Assembly (NCBI RefSeq): GCF_932526225.1
Contig: NC_064036.1
Span: 9,431,519-9,495,518 of the forward strand
Length of the DNA stretch: 64,000 nt
Source: Nematostella vectensis
Taxonomy: Eukaryota; Cnidaria; Anthozoa; Actiniaria; Edwardsiidae
Direction: 5' to 3'
Position 1 is the stretch's first letter. Every line of letters starts with the position of its first letter. The notes below the pieces were generated by a model. It saw only the letters and a program-made list of their open reading frames with translations. It searched no databases and was not told the origin of the DNA. Both the position numbers and the translations under genes were made by a program. Positions 15,001 to 40,000 of this stretch are shown piece after piece.

Positions 15001-18000
15001 CACTGTATTTCTATACCAACCTGTGGTAGAATTGTCTACAATTGAGCCACTGTATTTCTATACCAACCTGTGGTAGAATTGTCTACAATTGAGCCACTGT
15101 ATTTCTATACCAACCTGTGGTAGAATTGTCTACAATTGAGCCACTGTATTTCTATACCAACCTGTGGTAGAATTGTCTACAATTGAGCCACTGTATTCCT
15201 ATACCAACCTGTGGTAGAATTGTCTACAATTGAGCCACTGTATTCCTATACCAACCTGTGGTAGAATTGTCTACAATTGAGCCACTGTATTCCTATACCA
15301 ACCTGTGGTAGAATTGTCTACAATTGAGCCACTGTATTCCTATACCAACCTGTGGTAGAATTGTCTACAATTGAGCCACTGTATTTCTATACCAACCTGT
15401 GGTGGAATTGTCTACAATTGAGCCACTGTATTTCTATACCAACCTGTGGTAGAATTGTCTACAATTGAGCCACTGTATTCCTATACCAACCTGTGGTGGA
15501 ATTGTCTACAATTGAGCCACTGTATTTCTATACCAACCTGTGGTAGAATTGTCTACAATTGAGCCACTGTATTCCTATACCAACCTGTGGTAGAATTGTC
15601 TACAATTGAGCCACTGTATTTCTATACCAACCTGTGGTGGAATTGTCTACAATTGAGCCACTGTATTTCTATACCAACCTGTGGTAGAATTGTCTACAAT
15701 TGAGCCACTGTATTCCTATACCAACCTGTGGTAGAATTGTCTACAATTGAGCCACTGTATTTCTATACCAACCTGTGGTGGAATTGTCTACAATTGAGCC
15801 ACTGTATTTCTATACCAACCTGTGGTAGAATTGTCTACAATTGAGCCACTGTATTCCTATACCAACCTGTGGTGGAATTGTCTACAATTGAGCCACTGTA
15901 TTTCTATACCAACCTGTGGTAGAATTGTCTACAATTGAGCCACTGTATTCCTATACCAACCTGTGGTAGAATTGTCTACAATTGAGCCACTGTATTCCTA
16001 TACCAACCTGTGGTAGAATTGTCTACAATTGAGCCACTGTATTTCTATACCAACCTGTGGTGGAATTGTCTACAATTGAGCCACTGTATTTCTATACCAA
16101 CCTGTGGTAGAATTGTCTACAATTGAGCCACTGTATTCCTATACCAACCTGTGGTAGAATTGTCTACAATTGAGCCACTGTATTTCTATACCAACCTGTG
16201 GTGGAATTGTCTACAATTGAGCCACTGTATTTCTATACCAACCTGTGGTAGAATTGTCTACAATTGAGCCACTGTATTCCTATACCAACCTGTGGTAGAA
16301 TTGTCTACAATTGAGCCACTGTATTTCTATACCAACCTGTGGTGGAATTGTCTACAATTGAGCCACTGTATTTCTATACCAACCTGTGGTAGAATTGTCT
16401 ACAATTGAGCCACTGTATTCCTATACCAACCTGTGGTGGAATTGTCTACAATTGAGCCACTGTATTTCTATACCAACCTGTGGTAGAATTGTCTACAATT
16501 GAGCCACTGTATTCCTATACCAACCTGTGGTAGAATTGTCTACAATTGAGCCACTGTATTCCTATACCAACCTGTGGTAGAATTGTCTACAATTGAGCCA
16601 CTGTATTTCTATACCAACCTGTGGTGGAATTGTCTACAATTGAGCCACTGTATTTCTATACCAACCTGTGGTAGAATTGTCTACAATTGAGCCACTGTAT
16701 TCCTATACCAACCTGTGGTAGAATTGTCTAAATGCTCAGCAGCCACTCCAGCCAAATATGTTACAGATTTGTCTTCCAAAGATCCCTTCTGAGTACACAA
16801 AAAAAGAGAAAGTCAAGAGTTGCAAGTTATTATAGAAAGGAACAAGTCAATTTTTATGTATATTAAAAATTACTTCATTATTCTACAGGTTACAATTCAA
16901 TTCAGGCACCACAATTACTACTGTACATTACAACTGCATCTACAAGTACTATGGCTTTTGTGAATTCCTAAACTCCTTTTATTTGATTTGTTCAGAGGAG
17001 AACAGCACTATGGTATGACTATGTTCCTGCCAATAGCTTGAGACAGGGATATTTTAAAGAATATATGAAATGGAGCTCACCTTCCAGGAAACATGAAATA
17101 TGTTTCTAACAGCAGAGAGAAGTTGCTCTTCAGTGACATTATTTACCTACAATGGAGAGGAAGTTATATTCCCTCATTTACCAGTTTGACTGGTAAATGT
17201 AATATGTATGTACTGAAAACAAAATGACTGTTAGTGGCTGGGAGCACTTGATGAATAATACAAGCTCCGTAATTGTAAAAGGATAACAAGTGCTTAAACC
17301 AGATGGAGTTCACAGACACTATCTTGGTCACTACAGTATGACCCTTTATCAGTGTGGAGTGGGGACTAAAAACAACTAAGTCAATACAAAAGGCTCAATA
17401 GTTGTGATCGTAAACCAGAAGAATATATACAATGCACCAAAAACAGGTTTTCGATTCTGCCATTGAGTACCAGTTTTTGGTGCATTTTAAAAACAACTGA
17501 GCATACACATATTTGTAATCATAAGCCATTGTAGATTAAATCCACAATTGTAAGCTGAAATTAGTCAAAACAGCACTAAAGGAATTAAAACAGGACACCA
17601 TAACACATTGCTGTTTTGCAAATTTCAAAACAATCAATGATTTTGGGTAAAATGAGAGTCTAAACAAGATCCATATGACACTCAAGAACTGCTAGTCATT
17701 TCAAGTGTTCATTTCTAAAAGAACTTCCAAATATAGGCTGATAAGGTTCTGGTTTCCTAAAGACTTGGTTTCCTAACAACTGGATACCGGGTGAAAACAT
17801 AACAACATTGCCAGACATAGCAATGTTGTTGGTTTGCCCCAACAATGCTTGATACTGTTTGTACAGGGTTTTGCAATCATGATTGTAAGGAGAGCATATA
17901 GTAACAATCACTACATCTTTATCCATTGATTTATACCCCATCCTCCATAGTGCAACGCCCCTATAGCAGGAAATCTAACCTTTAAAGACTGTGGGGAGAC

Positions 18001-18967
18001 AGCAGTATCCCTGCAGGAGCCTGACCCGTCCTTCGAGCGCTTGAATTTAAATCCCTCAGTCGGGGACATTGATATGGTTGGAGATGACCTCTTCCCCATT
18101 TTCTCAGACACTTCAGCAGTGTCCTCAAATTCCAGGGAAGATGGTAATGATCCATAAGCACTATCCTGGGACTCAGACTCAGGGGTAGTGCAGGATGGCT
18201 TGGGAAAAATGACATTCTCAGGAGAGGCTACATTAGTTGCAACGGATGACTGTCCAGAGGGTGTAGCCAACACCGCAGGGGACTGTCCCAGACGAGCAAG
18301 ACGCCTGCGCCTGATCTAAGGATAGGACATTGATGTATAAGGTTAGTATATTCCAACTATAAGCATATCCACAAATTGAAAGAAAAAAATGACTCTTTAA
18401 TTTGTGAAGACAAGTTAGAAAGCATTTTTCCTTTCTGAAATTAAATATCATTCAAATTGGTAAATCAAAAACACAAACTTAAACCATTTAAATTTACAGA
18501 CTGCTTAAGTAGAAGGTATTCCAGGTAGAAATTCGGGAGTAGAATGTGTAAATATTGTTGACTTATTTTAGAACTGATCTAAGATACCCTCGGTCGCTCC
18601 ACCCTAGTTTGTAAAATTGCAAACAAACTCAGGAACTTTTAGGCCACAAAAGTATGTCTTGATAAAAGCCGTAATGCTACATAATTTGGCAAAGAACAAA
18701 GAAGATACAGTTGGTATATATATTGAGAACTTTTTTAATTCACTCTGACATAAAATCCACGGCGAACGCGTTGATTGATTTATACAGTAATCAATGAAAC
18801 AAAACACACGAACGAGAATAATATTCCAAATGTTAAGGAGCAAATGTTAGATCTATATCAGGACAGCTAATCTACAATCAATAAACAAACAATGATTCGT
18901 AAAGAAGTTGCTTTTGTGTCCTCACCTCGTCCGCTGATAGCTCGCTTGTACTCATTGGAGAAGACAT
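63..18967 (-). CDS. UBE4B: UBE4B ubiquitin conjugation factor E4 B, 20 exons, 3' end off window
   Basis: Exons in transcript order: 18967-18926, 18315-17980, 17146-17081, 16788-16713, 7026-6707, 6352-6252, 5701-5578, 5116-5033, 4651-4589, 4497-4381, 4115-4023, 3792-3679, 3296-3207, 2976-2871, 2683-2445, 2044-1917, 1643-1545, 1390-1273, 915-798, 189-63. All have GT/AG borders and continuous phase, giving about 853 residues. The N-terminus has the family hallmark [15 protein letters not shown], split over exons 1 and 2. Exon 3 reads [17 protein letters not shown]. Exons 5-20 follow the Ufd2P core closely ([68 protein letters not shown]). UBE4B extends ubiquitin chains with E2 enzymes and works with p97/VCP in protein quality control. 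The rest of the core and the C-terminal U-box lie left of base 1. A second in-frame ATG is at 18955; I chose 18967 because it is upstream and in frame. Exon 4 ends inside the first unit of the intron 4 minisatellite. Confidence 0.95.
191..248. repeat. 29-bp tandem duplication at the acceptor of UBE4B exon 20
   Basis: Two copies of a 29-bp segment beginning TGAGGAAAACGAATC lie directly against the exon 20 acceptor. On the gene strand each copy ends in TTTTCCTCA, so the polypyrimidine tract and most of the 3' splice signal are duplicated. Only the exon-proximal copy is completed by CAG. Confidence 0.85.
4103..4310. repeat. Three diverged ~80-bp repeats copying the exon 11 acceptor of UBE4B
   Basis: The segment around the true exon 11 acceptor (ATCAACAACCTGGGACTACAAG, then GAACAATACAGCT on the plus strand) recurs near 4188-4225 and 4268-4300 with substitutions. 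On the gene strand all three read GCTGTATTG(T/A)TC, then a T-rich stretch, CCAG, and a version of the first exon bases. The distal two are intronic decoys or relics. Confidence 0.65.
6605..6675. repeat. Short 24-bp tandem repeat, three copies, UBE4B intron 5
   Basis: The motif CTCAAGTATGCCAAAAAAATAT is repeated about three times, ending 30-40 bases inside the intron from the exon 5 donor at 6707. No further function is visible. Confidence 0.7.
7094..16730. repeat. 47-bp minisatellite, ~205 copies, filling UBE4B intron 4
   Basis: The unit is 47 bp (first two starts 7094 and 7141) and runs with almost no indels; one unit near 11530 has an extra C. The 9.64 kb correspond to about 205 copies. 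Units differ mainly at two sites: TTTCA/TTTCT/TTCCT before ATACCAACC, and GGTAGAA versus GGTGGAA. Read on the minus (gene) strand, the unit contains TAGACAATTCTACCACAG followed by GTTGGTATAG. This is identical to the last 18 nt of UBE4B exon 4 plus its 5' splice site, so the array grew from that exon-intron junction. It ends 68 bp upstream of exon 5. Any reading frames inside it are meaningless. Confidence 0.98.
17432..17485. mobile_element. Short foldback hairpin (MITE-like) in UBE4B intron 2
   Basis: TGCACCAAAAACAGG at the left pairs with CCAGTTTTTGGTGCA at the right. The interior TCGATTCTGCCA resembles the arm of the larger foldback inserted in the LINE at 49045-49170, so they are probably members of one dispersed foldback family. 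Confidence 0.6.
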
Positions 18968-20204
18968 TAGTGTTTGCCTAGCCTAGGTATAATCTACGTA
19001 CTTATAATTGAACACAATATAATACAAAAATACACTCCACCCAATACAAAGATCTAGGGTTATTCTATACACCCTCAGAGCAAGTTAAAATGTCTAAAGG
19101 TCGACATTGTTTCTCACAACTTTTGTTGTGTTCGCCATGTTTTTTTTTGTTTTGTCATATGAATCCCACAATGCCTCTTGTCATGTCTATGGCCCAGGCT
19201 TCTGCACGCGCAGGAAAACGACTTCCGTTTCCGGTCAGGTGAAACAGTTTTCTATCCGGTAGAGCACAGGGCGTCGAGGTCACAGGCACGAGAACGAGGC
19301 GGAACGCCGGTGAAGGATAGGAGGGGGGGGGGGGGGGGGGGGGGGGCGAAGGAGCGAGAAGACGTCCTTGTTTCCCGCGCCCCGTTACACTTTACCAATC
19401 TGGGTACCCGAGGATTATAGGGAAATGAATATTTATTTTTGATTGATTCCCATTTGCATGTGGTGGTTACAGAATTGCAATATCATTCTAAAATAATATA
19501 AAAATAACAAAACGTTATATAGTGCCCTGGTTAAATGGGGACACTACAAAGAAATAAAATATTGAAGGTAATATTTAAGCTAAAATTTACAATTTCGTTT
19601 CTATAATTCACAAGGTTATTCCGCATCGCACGAAAGCAAATCAAATTATTTCTATTTTTAGCGAAACTACAAAGACTACAGTTTTCTTAATGTCCATCAT
19701 ATCGTGCCCCCACCCAGTTTTTCTATGTCCGTTAATACTGCAATAAAAAAAATAGAGAATTTAAATCTCCATCTACCATACAAGCCTGCGTCTGAGCAGA
19801 CGACACGATTTCTTTCCTGTAGCAAAAAAAAAAAAAAAAAACCGACCAGCGGTGAACGAACCCTCGAGCATGCGCGTGAGGGCATGGATGACAGAGATCG
19901 AAGGAGTTGGGCAATGTTGATGGAGTTCTGGGAGGCTTTCCCGCAAGAAATCTCTGTTTCCCTCATTTAATAACCCTTACTCCATCATTTTATCATCGCA
20001 CACATCTGAAGTAACATCTCAATTGCGGGAAAAGCGCCAAAGTTTAGTCCATACGAACGAGGAAGCTGTGTCGTATTGGAATTCTTGACATCAGAGCACT
20101 CTTCAGTCGTCTTGTCTTTATCTCTCAAACTCTTGCTCGCTCTTTTGCTTTTACTAACCAGAATCAAACTACATTCCCTACTTTGAAACCACTTCACTAC
20201 CAAA
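18968..20204. promoter_or_regulatory. Divergent promoter interval between UBE4B and CNOT4
   Basis: The start codons of two divergently transcribed genes are 1237 bp apart with no other supported gene between them. The part around 19190-19400 is GC-richer, with CpGs and ETS-like ACTTCCG/TTTCCGG motifs. It also holds a run of 24 G at 19323-19346. The rest is AT-rich. I see no clear TATA box for either gene; 5' UTR exons may lie here. Confidence 0.6.
19323..19346. repeat. Poly-G run of 24 bases
   Basis: An uninterrupted homopolymer G tract inside the UBE4B/CNOT4 promoter interval, flanked by GAAGGATAGGA and CGAAGGAGCG. Such a tract can form a G-quadruplex on the plus strand and is prone to length change. 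Confidence 0.95.
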
Positions 20205-34212
<14,008 letters not shown>

Positions 34213-37083
34213 GACTTAAGACAAGGAAAAGAGGAGATCAGATTATCAGTAAAGCGGCAGACAAGGGTAGCCGGAGACAGGACTACAGGCAAGGGAAAAC
34301 GGAGTTTACCACGCTGGTGCTAAAGCTGCCGGGGGCATGAGGCGACAGCCGTGCCGTTACCAGAGACTCTAGGTCGCAGCGATAATCACAGGAATATTCT
34401 TAACGGAGTGCCCTATGTTGCACTCTGGTATATTAACTCCGTAATATTGGTTCGGACTGTTTGTTTCTAACTACCTGACAAAACAATGTTCTGAATGAGG
34501 ACAGTGTGGACTGATGGCTAATAACACAAGGACATTAAACTTGCTGAGACAAACTACTGTTCCACGTTGAGCTGAATGCCTTGAATAAAATACGACAGAA
34601 TGTGGTTTGAGGTTTTTTTTTACTGCGAATTTCAGTCTTTTTCTGAAAAAGTGAATAGAGCGCTTCGCAGGGGCGGATATACAAAACATGAGAGGTCGGC
34701 ATGTCCCTCTACATTTATATCACATTCCATTACCAGACTAACTTCACAATAAAGACATCTTCGAATATATTTATTTTCATGGGCATGGTTTTATGGATGG
34801 TTTTTTTTACTTCATTGTCTTTATTTCAGTTTTCATTATGTTTAAGGTTAATGGTTTTCGATCTGAAAAACATAGCTAATAAGCTATTGCAACACACACA
34901 CAACAATTTTGCCAACACACACAAAGCAATTTTATGCCATATTGTTATGCCATTAGAACGCGCCATACAATATGCATATATTGGGATGTACAGCTGTAAC
35001 CGTTTGCAAATTGTCATTTCATACGTTGTCTTGCAGAATGAGCGTTCAACAAGTGTTCCATCTAGAGGTACAACCTGCACATTATTGTGCAAATTCAATT
35101 GTATTAAAAGACTGTTTACCCCTAGAAACAGGTAGCGCGATTAATCTTTAATGAGCTCTCAAAAGACGCAAGCACAGAGCTCGGTAACACTAGCATACCC
35201 ACGGGACGCCCCCAGACGGTACACGGACGTCTTATGCTGCACAATATGCTTCCATAGACATGGGAAAGTAGGGTATGTACTAAAAGTATTCCACTTAGAA
35301 AGATCGAATTATATGACTACCATCTTTATTCGGAAATGAAATCTAGTAGAACTCATCTTGCAACGCGTTCTGCAAAGCATAATTTCTAATGCCAAAAGTA
35401 GAATTTTTTTTTTCCAAAACTGTTATCGATTTTGTAGCCATTCTGTTTGCAGATGTAGCTTGCAAAAAAGCGTAATGTGCGCGAAAAGGTTTGTCCAAGA
35501 TTGATTAGGACGTTTGACAATGTTATTTGATGCGGAATTTGAAGTACTGAGTAAAATTACAATGTATATTTGAAAAACAAAATCCAGTTTTCCCTCTGAG
35601 ATGAAGCCCAGCAGTATCGTGTTTCCATGTTTAATTCCCGCCATCCTTGGTAGCACTGAGTATTCACCTGTTGATGTCTGAGCTGCCTGTTAGTTTTGTA
35701 AGAATTTTTACCGATTCGTATTCCTATATACCTTTCTCGTAGGTGTTTTCCCTAAGAAAGATAACGTTCAGTGTTAGCGACCACCTGACGTCACTTGATT
35801 GTCTTCAGATCTTGAAAGAATGACCTTATTTAAACAAGGATCCAGTTAAAAGAGAAAAAGTAAGAAATTTTACCGTAAACTTTCAAAGCAAAATTCCTTC
35901 TCAAGCGGATCGTTCCGAAACGAGATTTTGTTGCTAAAGTCCTCGTTTTGTTTACCTCTCGTTGCGTTGGAAACAGTTCATTCTGGTAAAAGCTTGTAGA
36001 GTCAATAGTGTCTATGTACCTTGCGTAATGAAGGAGTAATCGCTGTTTTATTCAATAAACCATAGGTGCTCAGAACTGCAATAGATTCAAAAGAAGCAAG
36101 GGTACCATTTGGTACATTAACAGACCACACCATTTCTTTTAAGCTTGAGGCTAGAAAAAGCCCGTCTTCCTTAAGCTGAAGGTATAAAAGTTGATTAAAG
36201 ATTTAATTAAAAGTTATAAGTTAATTTTGTTTTCTTCGGCTCCCTGCTTGCAATGACGTGATATTTGCCAAACATTTCTCTTACGAGTAGCACCTTCAAA
36301 TGATATGTACTTTGGCAGTCTTTCAGGTCCACTGAAGATAAACGAGACCGCTTCAAAAGCAACAAGACAGAAATAGAATTAATCCTGCTCGACAAAAATT
36401 GTTTTATCTGACAAATTGAAGATTAGCGCAAACGCTATTCTTGATATTGATAGTGGAATTCAAATGAATTTTTTTATTACTTTATTGATAGTTTTGCAGG
36501 TCAATTTGTGTGACTAGCACCAAGTACCATCTCGAAACTGTCGATGGTCACTTTCGATAACTCGGTTAATTAAGTCAACACGAGAGTTTATTTATTCTGC
36601 TTAGTTCAATGTAGAAGATTTTTAAGAAGATCATTCTCTGAGTAGCAGCAAGGTATTAGCGAGAAAGTTATTGGAAGATGTCCAGAGCATTTCTACCTTA
36701 CGCTTTACGGAGGCCAAGAGTTACAAATTAATGAGTATGACAGTAATTAACTTAAAGCGATTTGTCTATGTAGAAAGGGAATTCTTGATTAGTTGCAGTT
36801 GTTTGCATACATAAAAAATATATATATATACGCTAAAGTAGTAATAGAACATCAACAATGAATAGTGCAGCTGCATTTTATCAGTATTTGCTGATGCAAA
36901 TAAAAGCTGTAGAGAATTATCAGAGACACTCAAGAGATTGAGTCCCTTTATGACTAGCATCTTTTGAAGACTTTTCTCGAAGCTTAGCTAATCATTTGCT
37001 TTTTTTTTTTTTTTTGCTTTTCTATCCAGAGTTTCTATACTCAGTCCTCGCTTTTTCCTATTCAGCTGACGTATCAAGCAACC
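34213..37083. other. Intergenic stretch between CNOT4 and the coiled-coil gene
   Basis: The first ~400 bp are CNOT4 3' UTR with its AATAAA. The rest is AT-rich, with only short incidental reading frames. A TATAAAAG lies at 36183-36190. A long pyrimidine tract ends in TCTATCCAG at 37029, a strong 3' splice site 54 bp before the next start codon, so a non-coding first exon of the downstream gene probably lies upstream. I see no RNA gene or transposon here. Confidence 0.6.
34584..34589 (+). terminator. CNOT4 polyadenylation signal AATAAA
   Basis: A canonical AATAAA about 370 bp after the CNOT4 stop codon, in the right orientation and with T-rich sequence downstream. Confidence 0.65.
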
Positions 37084-40000
37084 ATGGAAGGGAACCTGGA
37101 ACCGATCACGGAGGAAGAGGTCAAACATGACATGGATGAACTGAACATGGAGCTTCATAACCTGAAGCACGAGATCTCTAAACGCGATGAGCAAATCGCT
37201 CAATTGCAACAACAGTTTGAGAACGAGACAGAGAGGAGCCGTAAATTGATGGAATTAGTAAAGTCCGAGGAAACAAGAAATTTTCAGAGCGAAGATACGA
37301 TCTCGGAGCTAAGGCACAGATTGGATGAGAGCGAGAAACTTGTCCGTGAATTACGCGAAGTGTTAGATAGTCGGTTCCCAGTTGGTGAAACAAGTTCTCA
37401 GGAGGAGTACAGTGAGCTGAGCACAAGGATTTCCGATGGCGAAGAAGCAAGAAAGGAGATGAAAGAGGAAATAATTGCATTGGTTCAGCGATGCAAAGAA
37501 ATGGAAGAGAAACTCGAAAATGAGCGCAGCAGACTTGAGGAAGAGCAGACCGAGCATGCAAAGGTTTTGAACAAGCTTGCACAGAGTGAGGAGTTGCTCA
37601 AGACGTTCAAAGATGACACATTCTTTGCAAGCGATGATGACACAGACGAGGATGAAAACACGGCAAAGTATAAGAAGGTAATCGCATCGCTGAAAGCAGG
37701 TATTGATGTCCAAAGCAAACGAAACATGGAGCTACATGAGGAAATACAACGACTAAAGCATTCCACGGAAGATCAGGCATCGCTCATAGAAAATATGAAA
37801 AGTAAGGCAGCCAAGGATCAGAAACTCATCAAAGAGTTGAATTTCCAGAATGAACGCGAGTACAAGAAGAACGAGAAAATGAAAGGCGACACACAACGAA
37901 TGAAGAAGGAGTTGGATAGCTGGAAGCGGATCCAGGCGGACATGAAAATGCAGTATCAGGACTTGAGGGTTTTGTATGATGGCGTGTGCAAGCATACAGA
38001 GGAGCAAAAACGGGAGATTGTGGAGATGAAATTACTTATGGAGAGGGACAAGAGATCTATCGCAAGACAGCGCGACGAGATAGAGAAATACAAGGGACGT
38101 GCAGCATCATTGAGACAGACCTATGACGACCTGAAAATAAAGTTCGACGAAAACGCTAAAACACTAGAAGAAAAAACTAACGAGGCCTCAGCCCTAGCAA
38201 ACCAAGCAGCAAGTAACAAGAAACTGATATCAGACCTGCAAAACATCAACAAGGATTTAAAGAAAAGAAGCGATTTTTCGCAGAAGGAACTTATCGAGAA
38301 ACATAAACTTCTGATGCAAGCCGAAGAAAAGATGAGAGGGTTCCAGGAGGATTTGGACGAGAAGGACAAAATAGTAAAAGACAGTGCAAGGGTTGCTAGA
38401 GAGGCAGAAGAAAAAGCCTCAAAAAGCAGCCAAGAAGCGTCTACTAAGGAAAGAGATCTCCATGATCGTATTGAGTTGATTAAGAGTCTCGAGTCGCAAG
38501 TCCAGCTTTTAACTGATGTGAATAAGAAGACTGAGGAAGATAACGCCAACTTGCGTTACCTTCTTAAGGAAAAGGAGAACATCATCCACGGAAAGCAGTT
38601 CGAGGTCGATTATAAACAGAGCAGCGCTCGAGAAGCTGAGGAACGAAACGCAGAGTTGGGAAGACACGTGTGTGAGGTGGAGCAGCTTTTGGAAGACGCA
38701 AGAAAGGAAATAGAAGAAAAACAGCAGACCATAGATAACTTAGAACACGATATTGAAACGCTGTGTGAGAAAGTGAATGAGAGGGAAGCTATTTTGAATG
38801 AAGACAAAACCGAGGTACTATGCGAGACGCCGGAAAACACACCAGAGGATATAAGTGGTATGGAAGAGACTGATATGGAGAAAAAAGTAGGAGAAATGAA
38901 AATCCTGCTTTCTGAAAGAGATAAAGAATTAAAGGCTCTGATATCTGAGATGGAAGAAGACAAGAATGTCATCCATTTTCAAACACAGCTCCTGAAAGAT
39001 GTGGAGTCAAGAGTTGAAGAGGAAGATACTCGACTGGAAGAAATCGAGGAGCGTTTGAAGAATAAGTGTGTCGAATCAGAAACGTTTCGAGCAGCATTGG
39101 CCGAGAAGGACGCCGAAATGGAAGAGATGAAGGTGGAGTTTAGAAAAGGCGTAGAGATGTACCTTGCAGAAGTAGATGAGTTGAACAATGCATTGGGAGA
39201 GGCAAGAAGTGAGAATGAACGACTGCAGCAAGAAACGATGGACTGGACTCTCAGTCGTAGCGATGAAATCTTGAAGGTCCAGGAAGAGAAAAAAGAGCTT
39301 GAACTACAATTGACGAACGAGTTGAAGAGAGAGAAGCAGACGAGTCAATCTATGATCAAGGACCTCAGGGAAGACATCCGAGCTCTCACTGCCAATCTTA
39401 AAAACGAGCGTGAAATCTATAGATTCAAAGAGAATGAACTGGATTCGAAAGAAAGGCAATTTAAGACGGAAAAAGAAAGCTTACTTGAACACATCGAAGA
39501 ATTGCAAAGCCTTGTTAAACAAAAAAAAGAAGATAACAACGTGTTAGAAGAAAGATTGATGAATCAAGACAAAGAGATGCAGCAAATCGAACGACGACAC
39601 GTGAGCGAGCTCCAGGCTGTCGAGGAGAGGCAGAGGATCTTACAAGTCGAGAATGATAACTTGAACAAGCTTGACCAACAAGACAAGTTTGATGAGTTGC
39701 GCGCTCAGCTGGAAAATAAGAAAACACAATTGTGCGAGGCAGAGTCAAGGCTAGATGAAGCCGAAAAAATCCACAATGACTCTAGGAAAGAAGTCTTGCG
39801 TCTTCTTGATGAAAAAGACGAATACATAAGCCACTTAAAACGCGAAAACTCAGAATTGAAGAGGACATTAGAGATCGAAAACGAATGGATGGACGAAAAT
39901 GCTACTGAAACTCTAGGAAAAAAATTGAATGATAAGAAAATAGATGAAGAGGCTCGAATGTTATCCGTACAAAAGAAGGTAGTCCAGAAACTGAAAACGG

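Noticed and set aside
7094-16730. CRISPR-like appearance of a regular repeat array
   Set aside because: Units are contiguous with no unique spacers, the locus is an intron of a eukaryotic gene, and no cas genes exist; it is a minisatellite.
19178-19420. 80-residue frame with a poly-Gly run
   Set aside because: It spans the poly-G tract in the promoter interval, with no splice or codon support.
19800-20203. Possible short coding frames near the CNOT4 start
   Set aside because: No match to the CNOT4 N-terminus; the ATG at 20205 followed by a GTAAGT donor and the RING exon is sufficient.
34701-35135. 144-residue frame downstream of CNOT4
   Set aside because: AT-rich, no domain, no splice or start context; likely chance.
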